Of a DNA stretch of 64,000 nt, positions 1 to 8,029 are shown piece by piece. The translations under genes were made by a program, and so were the position numbers. The stretch comes from Coraliomargarita sp. Lineage in GTDB: Bacteria; Verrucomicrobiota; Verrucomicrobiia; Opitutales; UBA953. Positions within the stretch are counted from its first letter, which is position 1; each line of letters opens with the position of its first letter. The stretch lies in assembly GCA_024638885.1 (NCBI GenBank), contig JAHEJL010000001.1:583001-647000 (forward strand), written 5' to 3'. The notes under the pieces were generated by a model. It ran no database searches, was not told the origin of the DNA, and saw nothing but the letters and a program-made list of their open reading frames with translations.

Positions 1-1
1 G

Positions 2-655
2 CGCCGCGGCGTCGAGGCCGACGATCTCATCGCCACGGCCGTGCGCGTCCTGTCCGCCGCCGGCGACGAGTGCGTCATCGTCAGCGCCGACAAGGATTTC
101 GGACAGTGCGTCGGCGGCCCGGTCGTCCAGCTCGCGCCGCCGCCGACGGCGAATCCGGCCATGGGCTGGCGCCGCCTCGATCCGGCCGCGGTCACCGAAA
201 AGTTCGGCGTCCCGCCGGCGCGCATCGCCGACTACCTCGCGCTCGTGGGCGACACCTCCGACAATATTCCGGGTCTCAAGGGCGTGGGCCCCAAGACCGC
301 CGTGAAGTGGCTCACCGAGCATGGCGACCTCGAAGGCGTGCTTGCGGCGGCGGACACCTTGCAGCCGGAGCGTTTCCGCGAGCAGGTGAAGGCCGAGGCC
401 GGACGGATCCGCGGCAACCTGCAGCTCGTGACGTTCCAGACCGATTTCGAATTCACGCCCGGCCAGCCGGTCGCGGAGGATGTCGCCGGCGTCGAAGCCT
501 TCTTGTCCGAGATGGAGATGCATTCCGCGCTGCGTCGCTATCAGGCGAAGCACGGCAAGGCCGTCAGCGCTCCGGAGCCGGCGGCCAAGCCGAAGGAAGC
601 GCCGAAGCCGAAGGCCAAGCCCGCCGCCGACGCGCAGCAGGGCGAGCTTTTCTGA
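2..655 (+). CDS. 5'-3' exonuclease (flap endonuclease), 3' part of gene
   Basis: The gene enters from before the window and reads in frame from base 2, giving 217 visible codons. It belongs to the 5' nuclease domain family of DNA polymerase I, which removes RNA primers and 5' flaps. Visible motifs are VEADD at the very beginning (metal-binding acidic cluster), VSADKDFGQ, and the helix-three-turn-helix DNA grip with DTSDNIPGLKGVGPKTA from about visible residue 84. No polymerase domain follows, so this is a stand-alone exonuclease. The C-terminus is a Lys/Ala/Pro-rich, probably disordered tail whose last five residues, QGELF, resemble a sliding-clamp-binding peptide. The family assignment is secure; the tail function is inference. 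Confidence 0.88.
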   Translation, partial: RRGVEADDLIATAVRVLSAAGDECVIVSADKDFGQCVGGPVVQLAPPPTANPAMGWRRLDPAAVTEKFGVPPARIADYLALVGDTSDNIPGLKGVGPKTAVKWLTEHGDLEGVLAAADTLQPERFREQVKAEAGRIRGNLQLVTFQTDFEFTPGQPVAEDVAGVEAFLSEMEMHSALRRYQAKHGKAVSAPEPAAKPKEAPKPKAKPAADAQQGELF

Positions 656-661
656 GGCAAC

Positions 662-691
662 AAAAAGGCCCGCCGGTGAAGGCGGGCCTTG
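662..691. terminator. Bidirectional intrinsic terminator
   Basis: A perfect 10-bp stem (AAGGCCCGCC paired with GGCGGGCCTT, loop GGTGAA) lies between the converging exonuclease gene and the leftward gene ending at 714. A run of five A at 662-666 gives a U tract on the minus strand. It is therefore best placed to end the leftward transcript and may serve both. Confidence 0.8.
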
Positions 692-713
692 TGGCGAAGC
701 CTAAGCGGTCCGC

Positions 714-1553
714 TTAGTTCTTCTTCTCGGCCTTCTTTTCCAGCTTCGGGGCTTCGGCGGCCGGAGCGGCGGCGGCCTGCTGCTGGGCGCCGCGGATCAG
801 GCCTTCGATCTGGTTCACTTCGTCCTGGTTGAGCAGGATGACGAACTTGGACTCGAGGACTTCCACTTCGTAATTGTGGGTGATCGAGTAGCCGACGCTT
901 TCGGCCATCTCCTTGTTGCCCTTGTTGAGGAGTTCGAGGGTCTGGTCGAGCTGGGTCTGGATGCGGGCCTTGTCTTCTTCCTTCTCGGCGCGCTTCAGGA
1001 TCTCGGTGAGCTGGACGACGGCGTCGCGGCGGGCCTGGAGGACCTTGGCGAACTGGTCGAACTGGACGACGAGGTCGAGGCCGCGGATCTCGGCGGTCTG
1101 GAGGAGGCGGCGGTCGCCACGGATGACGAGCTGCTCTTCCTTGAAGTTCTTGTCGGCGCGGGCCTTCGCGGCTTCTTCTTCGGAGACGACGGCGAAGAGG
1201 CGGAGGGCGGTGTTGACGAAGGTGGCCTGGCGGTTGGCGACGGCCGGGACGTTGAAGCCCCAGACCTTGGCGAACACGGCGTCCTTCTCGTTGAAGTCCT
1301 TGACCTCGGCTTCACCGACCTTGGCGAGGGCGTCGCGCTCGACGGTGGTGAGGGCGGACTGGATGCGCTGCTGCAGCTGCTGGATGCGGCCGAACTGCTG
1401 ACCGAGGGTCTGCAGCTCCTGCTGGAAGCGGGCCAGGGAACCCTGGTTGGAGATGGTGAGGACGACGCGGGCCAGGTTCTGGCCGAGCGGGATCAGCTCG
1501 ATGACCGGACCTTTGGGGGCTTCGGCAGGAGCGGCGGCGGTTTCGGTAGACAT
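714..1553 (-). CDS. Coiled-coil protein of unknown function, paralogue of the next gene
   Basis: 279 residues, no signal peptide or membrane segment, rich in Gln, Glu and Lys with long predicted helices. I do not recognise a named family. It is related to the product of 1584-2411: both have LGQQ followed exactly 17 residues later by ALTT and E (LGQQ at 50-53, ALTT at 67-70), then a matching EE-AK-A-K-FK stretch and a similar helical second half. The end is an Ala/Lys-rich tail. The gene lies 30 bases after its paralogue, probably on the same transcript, and ends at a strong terminator. A cytoplasmic structural or scaffold role is possible but not shown. Confidence 0.75.
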   Translation of the reverse strand: MSTETAAAPAEAPKGPVIELIPLGQNLARVVLTISNQGSLARFQQELQTLGQQFGRIQQLQQRIQSALTTVERDALAKVGEAEVKDFNEKDAVFAKVWGFNVPAVANRQATFVNTALRLFAVVSEEEAAKARADKNFKEEQLVIRGDRRLLQTAEIRGLDLVVQFDQFAKVLQARRDAVVQLTEILKRAEKEEDKARIQTQLDQTLELLNKGNKEMAESVGYSITHNYEVEVLESKFVILLNQDEVNQIEGLIRGAQQQAAAAPAAEAPKLEKKAEKKN

Positions 1554-1583
1554 GTTAGGGGTGGGTTGGGGTGGGGTAAGATG

Positions 1584-2411
1584 TTACTTCTTGTCGGAAG
1601 CAGGGGCGCTCTTGGCTTCGATGGCCTTCTTCTCTTCTTCCGTGATCTGCACGGAGAGCTTGGCTTCGGAGGGGAGGGTGATGGCTTCGGCGTTGAAGTC
1701 GAAACCACGGGCCTGCTTGAACTCGCCGAGGCTCTTGGTGAGGTCGTCCTGGATTTCCTTGATGGCCTTCTCGACCTTCTTCTTGTCGTCTTCCTTGGTC
1801 AGCTTGGGCTGGAGGTCGACGAGCTGCTGGAGCTGGCCCTTGGCATCGGTGATGCGCTTGAGGGCGAGGCCGAAGGTCTCCACTTCGCCCTGGCCGGAGA
1901 TGGTGTCGCGGATGTGGTACTTCTTCTCGCCGATGGTGATGACGCTGTCGGCCTTGAATTCCTTGGCGGCGGAGAGCTTGGCGAACTCTTCGTTGGAGAT
2001 CGGGGTGGCGATGATGGCCTTGGTGGCGACGAACTGGTACGGACGGTCGATGCTGAAGCCGTTGTACAGCTTGCCCATGGACTCGTTGTCACCCTTGAGC
2101 TTGGCGCTCTTGGCGGCGATTTCGTGGCCGCGGGCTTCCTTTTCAGGGGTGGTCAGGGCGTTATCGAGGAAGACCTGGAGGCGCTTCAGCTCTTCGACCT
2201 GCTGGCCGAGGACCTGGATGTTCTTCTGGAAGTTGAGGCATTCGCCGATGCTCTTGCCGACCCAGACATCAGCGAAGTAGGCCTTCTGCTCGGCCTTGTT
2301 GGCGAGCTTGACCTCCGGCGCGGCGTTGGCGGCCTTGGTTTCGGCGGTCTTGGCTTCCTGAGCATTCAGGGAGACGCAGAGAGCAGCCAGGAGGAACGAG
2401 AACTTGTTCAT
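1584..2411 (-). CDS. Exported coiled-coil protein of unknown function
   Basis: 275 residues. The N-terminus (MNKFSFLLAALCVSLNAQ) is a typical signal peptide with cleavage near residue 17, so the protein should be periplasmic or exported, unlike its paralogue downstream. The mature part is helical and charged, with LGQQ at 68-71, ALTT at 85-88 and a segment SNEEFAKLSAAKEFK that aligns with the paralogue. No catalytic motif is visible and I do not recognise the family. The start has no Shine-Dalgarno; the leader is pyrimidine-rich (AACCTCCC). A duplication in which one copy gained or lost a signal peptide is the simplest reading. Confidence 0.75.
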   Translation of the reverse strand: MNKFSFLLAALCVSLNAQEAKTAETKAANAAPEVKLANKAEQKAYFADVWVGKSIGECLNFQKNIQVLGQQVEELKRLQVFLDNALTTPEKEARGHEIAAKSAKLKGDNESMGKLYNGFSIDRPYQFVATKAIIATPISNEEFAKLSAAKEFKADSVITIGEKKYHIRDTISGQGEVETFGLALKRITDAKGQLQQLVDLQPKLTKEDDKKKVEKAIKEIQDDLTKSLGEFKQARGFDFNAEAITLPSEAKLSVQITEEEKKAIEAKSAPASDKK

Positions 2412-2480
2412 GGGGATGGGGAGGGAGGTTCAAACATAGCCATCCCCATCGCATGGACTACCAAAAAATGGCCGGCCGAT

Positions 2481-3299
2481 TCACTTTTTCGGTTTCTGCA
2501 GGGAACGATCGATAATACCCGGCAAATCGACCTTTTCGGCGTCTTTTTGGAGCTGTTCGTCGGCGAGGACGGCTCGGACCTTCGGGTGATCGATGAACCC
2601 AGTTAAGTCATTGTTATTCAACAACTCACGAACCTTCTTGTCTTCCCAGGCCTGGTAGAGGGTGGGGTGGGCGGCCAGGGCCCTGATCTCGGGCTGGGCC
2701 ATGAGTCGGCGGCGGGCCTCCGGGTCGGCCATCAGCCGCCGGGTCTGCCTGATCAGGGTACGCTGCTTGTCAGGGATGGGGGACCACTCCTTGAGCTCAG
2801 CCGTGAAGGGGGTCCCGGCGAGCTCATTGCGGACTTCGACCGTCCAATGGTGCCGGGTCTCTCCCGACTTCTCGAAGAGGTCGTAGACCGAGGCCACGGT
2901 GGCCAGCAGGGCGATCAGGATGAGAAAGTAGAGCATGCCCGTCCAGCAGCCGACCAAGGCGCCCATGACCGGGCTCTCGGCTTCCTTCTGGCCTTCCGGG
3001 AGCCGGCCGAGGCGCCAGAATAGCGCATAGCAAAGGAGGCCCGTCAGGCACGACAGGGCGAACACGCCGGTGATGCCTCGAAGGATCCAAGGGTAGGAGG
3101 TTCCCTGGAGGCAGGCATGGCCAAGGTCGGAGCCGAAGAGCCAGCCGACGACCTGCCCGGTCGCCAGCGCCACCGGTCCGGCGAGCTGGCGCATCGGTCC
3201 GCGACGGTAGCCGCGCCAGGCGCCGCGGATCATCAGCGCGGCGAGCAGGGCCACGGCGACCCAGAGGGTCACGGACCAGGCGGGAAGTTCGGGCGTCAT
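2481..3299 (-). CDS. CvpA-family membrane protein
   Basis: 272 residues with about four membrane segments in the first 145 residues (near 8-24, 38-56, 72-92 and 112-138), followed by a soluble, charged C-terminal part of about 120 residues. The membrane topology and glycine-rich loops match the CvpA/colicin V production family, whose members sit in the inner membrane and have poorly defined roles. The soluble tail, with repeated R/K-L-x-x-P-E/H-like segments (DPEARRRLMAQPEIRAL, HPKVRAVL), is longer than in short CvpA proteins. The start overlaps the stop of the upstream kinase gene (ATGA), so the two are translationally coupled. Family call is moderate. Confidence 0.6.
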   Translation of the reverse strand: MTPELPAWSVTLWVAVALLAALMIRGAWRGYRRGPMRQLAGPVALATGQVVGWLFGSDLGHACLQGTSYPWILRGITGVFALSCLTGLLCYALFWRLGRLPEGQKEAESPVMGALVGCWTGMLYFLILIALLATVASVYDLFEKSGETRHHWTVEVRNELAGTPFTAELKEWSPIPDKQRTLIRQTRRLMADPEARRRLMAQPEIRALAAHPTLYQAWEDKKVRELLNNNDLTGFIDHPKVRAVLADEQLQKDAEKVDLPGIIDRSLQKPKK

Positions 3300-4405
3300 C
3301 AGGATTCGCCGAGGATCTTGCGGATCGACGGTTCACGCGCCTCGATGCTTTCGGCGAGCTTGAATTGCACGAGGGCGCGGCGGAGGTTGTGGCCGGGGTA
3401 GCGCACCTTGAAATACACGTCGCCGGCGAGATGGTCCGCGAGGAAGCGGATGCCGAGTTCGAGGGGGATCAGGTGGATGCAGTCGAAGAGGTGGCGATGG
3501 TCCGCCGCGCTGAGGAAATCCTTCGCATGGGCCTGATAACCCCTGTAAATCATGCTGAAAAGCTCCAGGTCGAAGATCACCGAGCCGAGCTCCGGCGCGT
3601 CTTCGCCCGCGGGATTGCAGACGGAGCGCACCGCGTCGCCGATGTCATAATGCACCAGTCCGGGCTGCACCGTGTCGAGGTCGACGATGCACGTCCCGCG
3701 GCCGGTGGACTCGTCGATCATGATGTTGCCGACCTTCGGGTCGCCATGCGTCGTGCGCAGGCCGAGGTCGCCCCGCAGGCGCGCGTCTTCGAGCACGGAA
3801 CAGCGGGCGCGGCGAGTCTCCACGAAGCGCACGGCGCGCTTGGTCTCGACCGAGGCGTGGAGCCTTTCCTGGCCGCCGGGCGTCGCGAGCGCGGCGTCCA
3901 TCTTGGCGAGGTAGCCCGGCGTGACGTGGAAGCCGGGCAGGGCGTAGCCGAGCTTTTCCGCCGGGAGGTCGCTGACCATGCGGTGGAAGTGGCCGAGGAC
4001 GATGCCCGCCTCATGGGCGTGCTCGGGGTTGCGGACCTTCTCGTACGCGTGGGCGCTGGCGATCTGCGAGATCGCGCGCCAGAGGTCGCCGTCGGCGTCG
4101 GTCACCCAGTCTTCGCCGGTCTTGGTCTGGATGATCTTCGGGAGCTGCCAGATGCGGTCCGCGCCTTCGGCCTCGGCCTCGAGCTTGGCGTGGCAGTGGT
4201 CCGTGAGCACGCGCATGTTCTGCATGATCACCTCGGGGTTCGGGAACACCGACTTGCGGATGCGCTGCACGATGAAGCGCTGCTCGGAGAAGGTCGTCCG
4301 GAAGATCGCCAGATAGGTGTCGTTGACGTTGCCGGACCCGTAGGGCTCGACGGTCACGAGCCTTCCCTGGACGTCGAACTGGCGGGCGATTAAGGCGGCT
4401 CGCAT
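3299..4405 (-). CDS. Phosphotransferase resembling N-acetylhexosamine 1-kinase (NahK-like, APH fold)
   Basis: 368 residues of the aminoglycoside-phosphotransferase/choline-kinase fold. The N-lobe has YGSGNVNDTYL, the family's glycine-rich substitute for a P-loop. The C-lobe has the catalytic loop THGDPKVGNIMID and the metal-binding IVDLDTVQPGLVHYDIGDAVR pattern (here spanning about residues 242-262), which closely recalls NahK-type sugar 1-kinases. Such enzymes phosphorylate N-acetylhexosamines at C1 using ATP. No other sugar-salvage gene is adjacent, so the substrate is uncertain; another small-molecule kinase is possible. It is coupled to the CvpA-like gene downstream. Confidence 0.75.
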   Translation of the reverse strand: MRAALIARQFDVQGRLVTVEPYGSGNVNDTYLAIFRTTFSEQRFIVQRIRKSVFPNPEVIMQNMRVLTDHCHAKLEAEAEGADRIWQLPKIIQTKTGEDWVTDADGDLWRAISQIASAHAYEKVRNPEHAHEAGIVLGHFHRMVSDLPAEKLGYALPGFHVTPGYLAKMDAALATPGGQERLHASVETKRAVRFVETRRARCSVLEDARLRGDLGLRTTHGDPKVGNIMIDESTGRGTCIVDLDTVQPGLVHYDIGDAVRSVCNPAGEDAPELGSVIFDLELFSMIYRGYQAHAKDFLSAADHRHLFDCIHLIPLELGIRFLADHLAGDVYFKVRYPGHNLRRALVQFKLAESIEAREPSIRKILGES

Positions 4406-4515
4406 GGGGCTTTCGGGCTAATTTGCGGTTAGTTTCGAGGCTGGCGAGGGCATTCCCGCGTCGCCAAGGCTTGATTTCCGCCCGGGGCTCCCCATGTTCG
4501 TCCTTCCTCTGCGAC

Positions 4516-4591
4516 GCCACCTTAGCTCAGCTGGTAGAGCATCTCATTCGTAATGAGAATGTCGCCGGTTCAAATCCGGCAGGTGGCTCCA
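4516..4591 (+). tRNA. tRNA-Thr (anticodon CGU)
   Basis: Complete 76-base cloverleaf with encoded CCA. The acceptor stem GCCACCT (4516-4522) pairs with AGGTGGC (4581-4587). The anticodon stem TCTCA/TGAGA encloses the loop TTCGTAA with anticodon CGT, reading ACG threonine codons. The T arm GCCGG-TTCAAAT-CCGGC is intact. Confidence 0.95.
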
Positions 4592-4620
4592 GCGCAGGGG
4601 ACAATTTCTGAGCCGTCCGT

Positions 4621-4655
4621 TTGCCCGCCCGGCCTTTTCTTCCAACCTTTCCGCC
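4621..4655 (+). promoter_or_regulatory. Putative near-leaderless promoter of folE2
   Basis: A -35-like TTGCCC begins exactly 35 bases before the folE2 ATG. The leader before the ATG is pyrimidine-rich and has no Shine-Dalgarno. No convincing -10 hexamer is visible. It is called because the same box recurs at the same distance before many genes here. Confidence 0.4.
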
Positions 4656-5615
4656 ATGAGCCGCGCCGAACATCCGCCCCGCAGCCGGGATCTTTCCCGT
4701 CGCTACGACCGGAATTTCCGGGCCGATGACGCCTACCGCGCCACGCTGCCGGACATGCAGAACAAGGACGCCTCCCTGATCCAGGGCGCCAACGTCCCGA
4801 TCCAGCACGTCGGCATCTCCGGCTTCCGCCTCCCGATGCTCGTCGCCACCCGCGACGGCAAGCCCCTCCCGCTCGAGTGCACCATCACCGGCTCGGTGTC
4901 CCTCGCGGCCGACCGCAAGGGCATCAACATGTCCCGCATCATGCGGACGTTCTACGAGTTCAAGGACCGCGTGGTCTCCCATGAGCTGCTCGAGGAGATC
5001 CTGATCCGCTACAAGAAGGACCTCGATTGCAGCCGCGCCCGCATCCTGGTCGAGTTCCGCTACCCGATCCTGCAGAAGTCCCTGCGCTCGGGCCTCGAAG
5101 GCTGGCAGTACTACCGCGCGGTGCTCGAAGGCACGATCGACGACCTCGACCGTCTCCGCCGCTACGTCCATTTCGACTTCGTCTACTCGTCCGCCTGCCC
5201 TTGCTCCGCCGAGCTCACCGAGCACGCCCGCGAAGAGCGTTCCGCCTACGGCATCCCGCATTCGCAGCGCTCCAAGGCCCGTGTGGTCGCCGAAGTCGCC
5301 CCCGGCCGCTCCCTCTTCGTGGAAGACATGAAGGACCTCTGCCTGAAGGGCCTCCAGACCGAGACCCAGGTCATGGTGAAGCGCGAGGATGAGCAGGCCT
5401 TCGCCGAGCTCAACGGCGCCTATTCCAAGTTCGTCGAGGACGCCGCCCGCGTCGTCTATGAGCAGTTCGACGCCGATGCCCGCGTGCGCGACTTCGTCAT
5501 CGCCTGCTCGCACCTCGAGTCCCTGCATTCCCATGACGCCGTCTCGGTGATCAACAAGGGCATGCCGAGCGGTCTTTCGGCCGATTTCAGCAACTTCAGA
5601 GACCTGATCTGCTAG
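4656..5615 (+). CDS. folE2: GTP cyclohydrolase FolE2 (type IB)
   Basis: 319 residues. FolE2 converts GTP to 7,8-dihydroneopterin triphosphate, the first step of folate (and queuosine) precursor synthesis, and replaces the zinc-dependent FolE1. Family features are [17 protein letters not shown], the [10 protein letters not shown] segment, and the metal-binding cysteine region [10 protein letters not shown]. The length is near the upper end for the family because of a roughly 25-residue N-terminal extension. The gene is a single unit between two tRNA genes; folB and folK, acting later in the pathway, lie far away at 33284-34179. FolE2 is often favoured by cells facing zinc limitation, which cannot be judged here. 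Confidence 0.93.
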   Translation: MSRAEHPPRSRDLSRRYDRNFRADDAYRATLPDMQNKDASLIQGANVPIQHVGISGFRLPMLVATRDGKPLPLECTITGSVSLAADRKGINMSRIMRTFYEFKDRVVSHELLEEILIRYKKDLDCSRARILVEFRYPILQKSLRSGLEGWQYYRAVLEGTIDDLDRLRRYVHFDFVYSSACPCSAELTEHAREERSAYGIPHSQRSKARVVAEVAPGRSLFVEDMKDLCLKGLQTETQVMVKREDEQAFAELNGAYSKFVEDAARVVYEQFDADARVRDFVIACSHLESLHSHDAVSVINKGMPSGLSADFSNFRDLIC

Positions 5616-5665
5616 TCGGCTGACGGCTTGCCCATCGGTGGTGGCCGTCATATGGTCACTTTCAT

Positions 5666-5744
5666 GAGGGGGTAGCTCAGCTGGATCCAGAGCAGCAGCC
5701 TTCTAAGCCGCCGGTCGCGGGTTCGAGTCCCGCCCTCCTCACCA
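5666..5744 (+). tRNA. tRNA-Arg (anticodon UCU) with anticodon-stem mismatch
   Basis: 79 bases with encoded CCA. The acceptor GAGGGGG (5666-5672) pairs with CCTCCTC (5734-5740, one G-U). The T arm GCGGG-TTCGAGT-CCCGC is perfect. The anticodon loop CTTCTAA carries TCT, reading AGA. Two oddities: the anticodon stem GCAGC/GCCGC has an A-C mismatch at its central pair, and the D loop is two bases longer than the usual form of this tRNA. Confidence 0.88.
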
Positions 5745-5803
5745 CTTTCCCGCCCGCCGCCTTTCCGAGGTCGGCGGGCTGACTGTGTCCGGCCGACCTT
5801 GGC

Positions 5804-5837
5804 TTGCGAGCCGCCGGTCCGCCGACTACTGAAGGTC
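5804..5837 (+). promoter_or_regulatory. Putative promoter of the first GYF_2 gene
   Basis: TTGCGA at 5804-5809, a 17-base spacer, then TACTGA at 5827-5832. The two boxes sit at -34 and -11 relative to the ATG, which predicts a start of transcription at or next to the start codon. A GAAGG just before the ATG overlaps the -10 box. Confidence 0.45.
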
Positions 5838-6704
5838 ATGCAGATTCACGTCGCCCGGAACAACGCCCAGCTCGGCGTCTTCACCGCCGAGGAAATCATC
5901 GCCGGCCTGCAGTCCGGCCGCTTCGTCGCCGCCGACCTCGCCTGGCGCGAAGGCCTGTCCGCCTGGCTGCCGCTGGGCGACTGGACCGAATTCCGCGGCG
6001 TCGGCGTGCCGCCGCCTTCGCCTTCCGTCGGCGCCTACGCCGGGCCCCGCGCCGAAGACGCGCTCCCGATGCCTTCCTGGGAGCGTGGCGCCTCCTTGGC
6101 GAACTTCGTCGCGACGATCAAGGAAGTCGCGCTCGATCCCGTCCGCACGTTCGCGAACCTGCGCGACGGCGGCTACGCCCGTCCGATCTCCTTCACCTAC
6201 TGGTCGCTGCTGCCGGCCTGGCTCTGCGGCAGCCTGCTTTACGGCGCGCTGTTCGGCTTCATGGCCACCGTGGGCGCGGCCGGCCTCCCCGGCGGCCCCA
6301 AGGATCCGTTCTCGTCCTGGATCGTCGGCGTCGGTCCGCTGATGGCCGCGTTGGCGATCTCCGCCGCGCTGGCCGTCTTCTTCGTCTTCGTGCCGTTGTT
6401 CAATTTCCTCGGCGCGGCTTGCACGCATGTGCTCCTGCTGCCTTGGGGCCCTTCCGGCGGTTTCGCGCAGACGTACCGGGCCAACGCCTACGCTTACGGC
6501 GCCTTCATGCCGTTCGTCTTCGTGCCCTGCCTGAACTACGTCGCGATGCCTTGGCAGCTCGTGGCGGCGATCATCGCCCATTCCCAGGTCCATCGCCTCG
6601 TCTGGTGGAAGGTCGTCCTCTCGCTCATCGTGATCCCGTGCCTTTGCGTGTGCGGCCTCTATGCGTTGATGTTCGCGGCGATCTTCAGCAAGTTCGCCCG
6701 CTGA
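5838..6704 (+). CDS. GYF_2-domain membrane protein (copy 1)
   Basis: 288 residues from the ATG at 5838, chosen because the sequence from here (MQIHVARNNAQLGVF) matches the start of the next gene. Residues 1-55 form a GYF_2 (DUF4339-type) domain, with the pattern L-x-W-R-x-G-x-x-x-W-x-P-L-G-D-W-x-EF. A Pro-rich linker follows, then a membrane domain with about four or five segments (around 115-145, 165-195, 225-255 and 262-284), of Yip1-like style. GYF_2 domains are thought to bind proline-rich partners. The function is unknown; the adjacent paralogue and DUF2752 gene suggest a membrane-associated complex. Only 7 bases separate it from the next gene. Confidence 0.8.
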   Translation: MQIHVARNNAQLGVFTAEEIIAGLQSGRFVAADLAWREGLSAWLPLGDWTEFRGVGVPPPSPSVGAYAGPRAEDALPMPSWERGASLANFVATIKEVALDPVRTFANLRDGGYARPISFTYWSLLPAWLCGSLLYGALFGFMATVGAAGLPGGPKDPFSSWIVGVGPLMAALAISAALAVFFVFVPLFNFLGAACTHVLLLPWGPSGGFAQTYRANAYAYGAFMPFVFVPCLNYVAMPWQLVAAIIAHSQVHRLVWWKVVLSLIVIPCLCVCGLYALMFAAIFSKFAR

Positions 6705-6711
6705 CCCTCTT

Positions 6712-7602
6712 ATGCAGATCCACGTCGCCCGTCATTCCGCCCAGCTGGGCGTTTTCTCTCCCGAGGAAATCATCGCCGGCCTGGCGTCCGGCCGCTTCCT
6801 GCCGGGCGACCTCGCCTGGCGCGACGGCCAGCCGACCTGGACGCCGCTCGGCGACTGGCCGGAGTTCCGCGCCGCAGGCGTGCCGCCGACGCCGGGCGCG
6901 CCGCTCGGTCAGGCTCCGGCCGCTTCGACGATTCCGTGGGAACAGGGCAAGTCGCTCGGCTCCTTCTTCGCCACGTGCAAGCTCGCGATCGCGCATCCGG
7001 CGGCCCTCGCCACCGGCCGCTTCGCTTTCGGCGATTGGCTGATCTTCTGTTACGTGGCGTTGGCGCTCACCTTGCCCTTCCAGGTCGCCCACCTCCTCCT
7101 CGCCGGCGACCAGAACGCCGCCGTCGCGGCGATCCTCGGCAAGTTCGACCAGCCGCAGCTGAAGCAGATGGCCGAGCAGATGGCCGCCACGCCGGAGACT
7201 CCCCTCGCCATCAAGCTCATCTCGATGCCGCTCGGCTTGGCGATGGCGCCCCTGATCTATGCCGGTTTCGGCCTCATCCATTGGGTCGGACAGCGCGTCT
7301 TCCGCCTCTCCGTCTCCGTCGAGCGCACCACGGCCGCCACGCTCCTCGCCTGCGGTGTCGTCATCCTGCTCGGCGCCCCGTTCCAGCTACTTGGCTTCGA
7401 CCTGACCGCGCAGCTCGTCCTCTCCGCCCTGTTGTTCGTCCCGGTCTGCGTGATCTATTACCGCGCCTTCGGCGCCGCGACCGGCGTGAGCCCCTGGGTC
7501 CAGTTCGGCATCTCGAGCCTCATCTGGTTCGTGATCCTTTGCTGCTGCTGCGTCGGCCCGATCATGGTGATGGCCGCCTCTTTCGCCAAGCTCCAGGCCT
7601 GA
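6712..7602 (+). CDS. GYF_2-domain membrane protein (copy 2)
   Basis: 296 residues. The first 60 residues are nearly the same as in copy 1 (MQIHVAR, GVF-PEEIIAGL, DLAWR-G, W-PLGDW-EF), so this is a tandem duplicate. The C-terminal membrane domain has diverged strongly. It has about five hydrophobic segments, a Cys run (LCCCCVG) near the end, and a Gln/Met-rich helix at about 145-165. The gene lies 7 bases after copy 1 and 3 bases before the DUF2752 gene, so the three are surely co-transcribed. Function unknown. Confidence 0.8.
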   Translation: MQIHVARHSAQLGVFSPEEIIAGLASGRFLPGDLAWRDGQPTWTPLGDWPEFRAAGVPPTPGAPLGQAPAASTIPWEQGKSLGSFFATCKLAIAHPAALATGRFAFGDWLIFCYVALALTLPFQVAHLLLAGDQNAAVAAILGKFDQPQLKQMAEQMAATPETPLAIKLISMPLGLAMAPLIYAGFGLIHWVGQRVFRLSVSVERTTAATLLACGVVILLGAPFQLLGFDLTAQLVLSALLFVPVCVIYYRAFGAATGVSPWVQFGISSLIWFVILCCCCVGPIMVMAASFAKLQA

Positions 7603-7605
7603 CCG

Positions 7606-8028
7606 GTGCTTCGGCTGATCCGCAGACCTGCCTATCCCGGCGAGCTCAACCATGAGCTCGTCTGGCCGGCGGCGTTCCTCGGCGGCGCGCTCTTCGCCTG
7701 GAGTTGGTTTCAGGCGGGCCTGCAGCTGCCGCAGTGCGTCTTCATCCGTCTGACGGGGCTGCCTTGCCTCGGTTGCGGAGGAACGCGCTGCGCGCGCAAC
7801 CTGGTCCACCTGGATCTCGGCCAGGCCTTCCTCTATCACCCGGGCTTCTTCCTCGTGGTGATGCTGGGCGCGGCTTGGACGATCCATTCGGCGATCTTCT
7901 GGCTTCGTCGCGATACGCTTCGCCTTCGCCTGTACGTGGAGCCGTCCGCTTCCCGGCGCTTCCGCCTCACCTTCGTCCTGCTGCTGGCCGTGCATTGGGC
8001 CTGGCAGTGCTATTACCTGACGCGCTGA
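7606..8028 (+). CDS. DUF2752 membrane protein
   Basis: 140 residues with a GTG start at 7606, 3 bases after the preceding stop. The family signature is present as CVFIRLTGLPCLGCGGTR (about residues 45-62), with the paired cysteines typical of DUF2752. Three membrane segments follow or flank it. DUF2752 proteins are small inner-membrane proteins of unknown function and often sit beside GYF_2 or DUF4190-type proteins, as here. Family identity is good; the role is not known. Confidence 0.82.
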   Translation: MLRLIRRPAYPGELNHELVWPAAFLGGALFAWSWFQAGLQLPQCVFIRLTGLPCLGCGGTRCARNLVHLDLGQAFLYHPGFFLVVMLGAAWTIHSAIFWLRRDTLRLRLYVEPSASRRFRLTFVLLLAVHWAWQCYYLTR

Positions 8029-8029
8029 G

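Noticed and set aside
5621..5650. TGACGGC/GCCGTCA inverted repeat after folE2 as a terminator
   Set aside because: Stem of 7 bp with a 16-base loop and no U tract; too weak to call.
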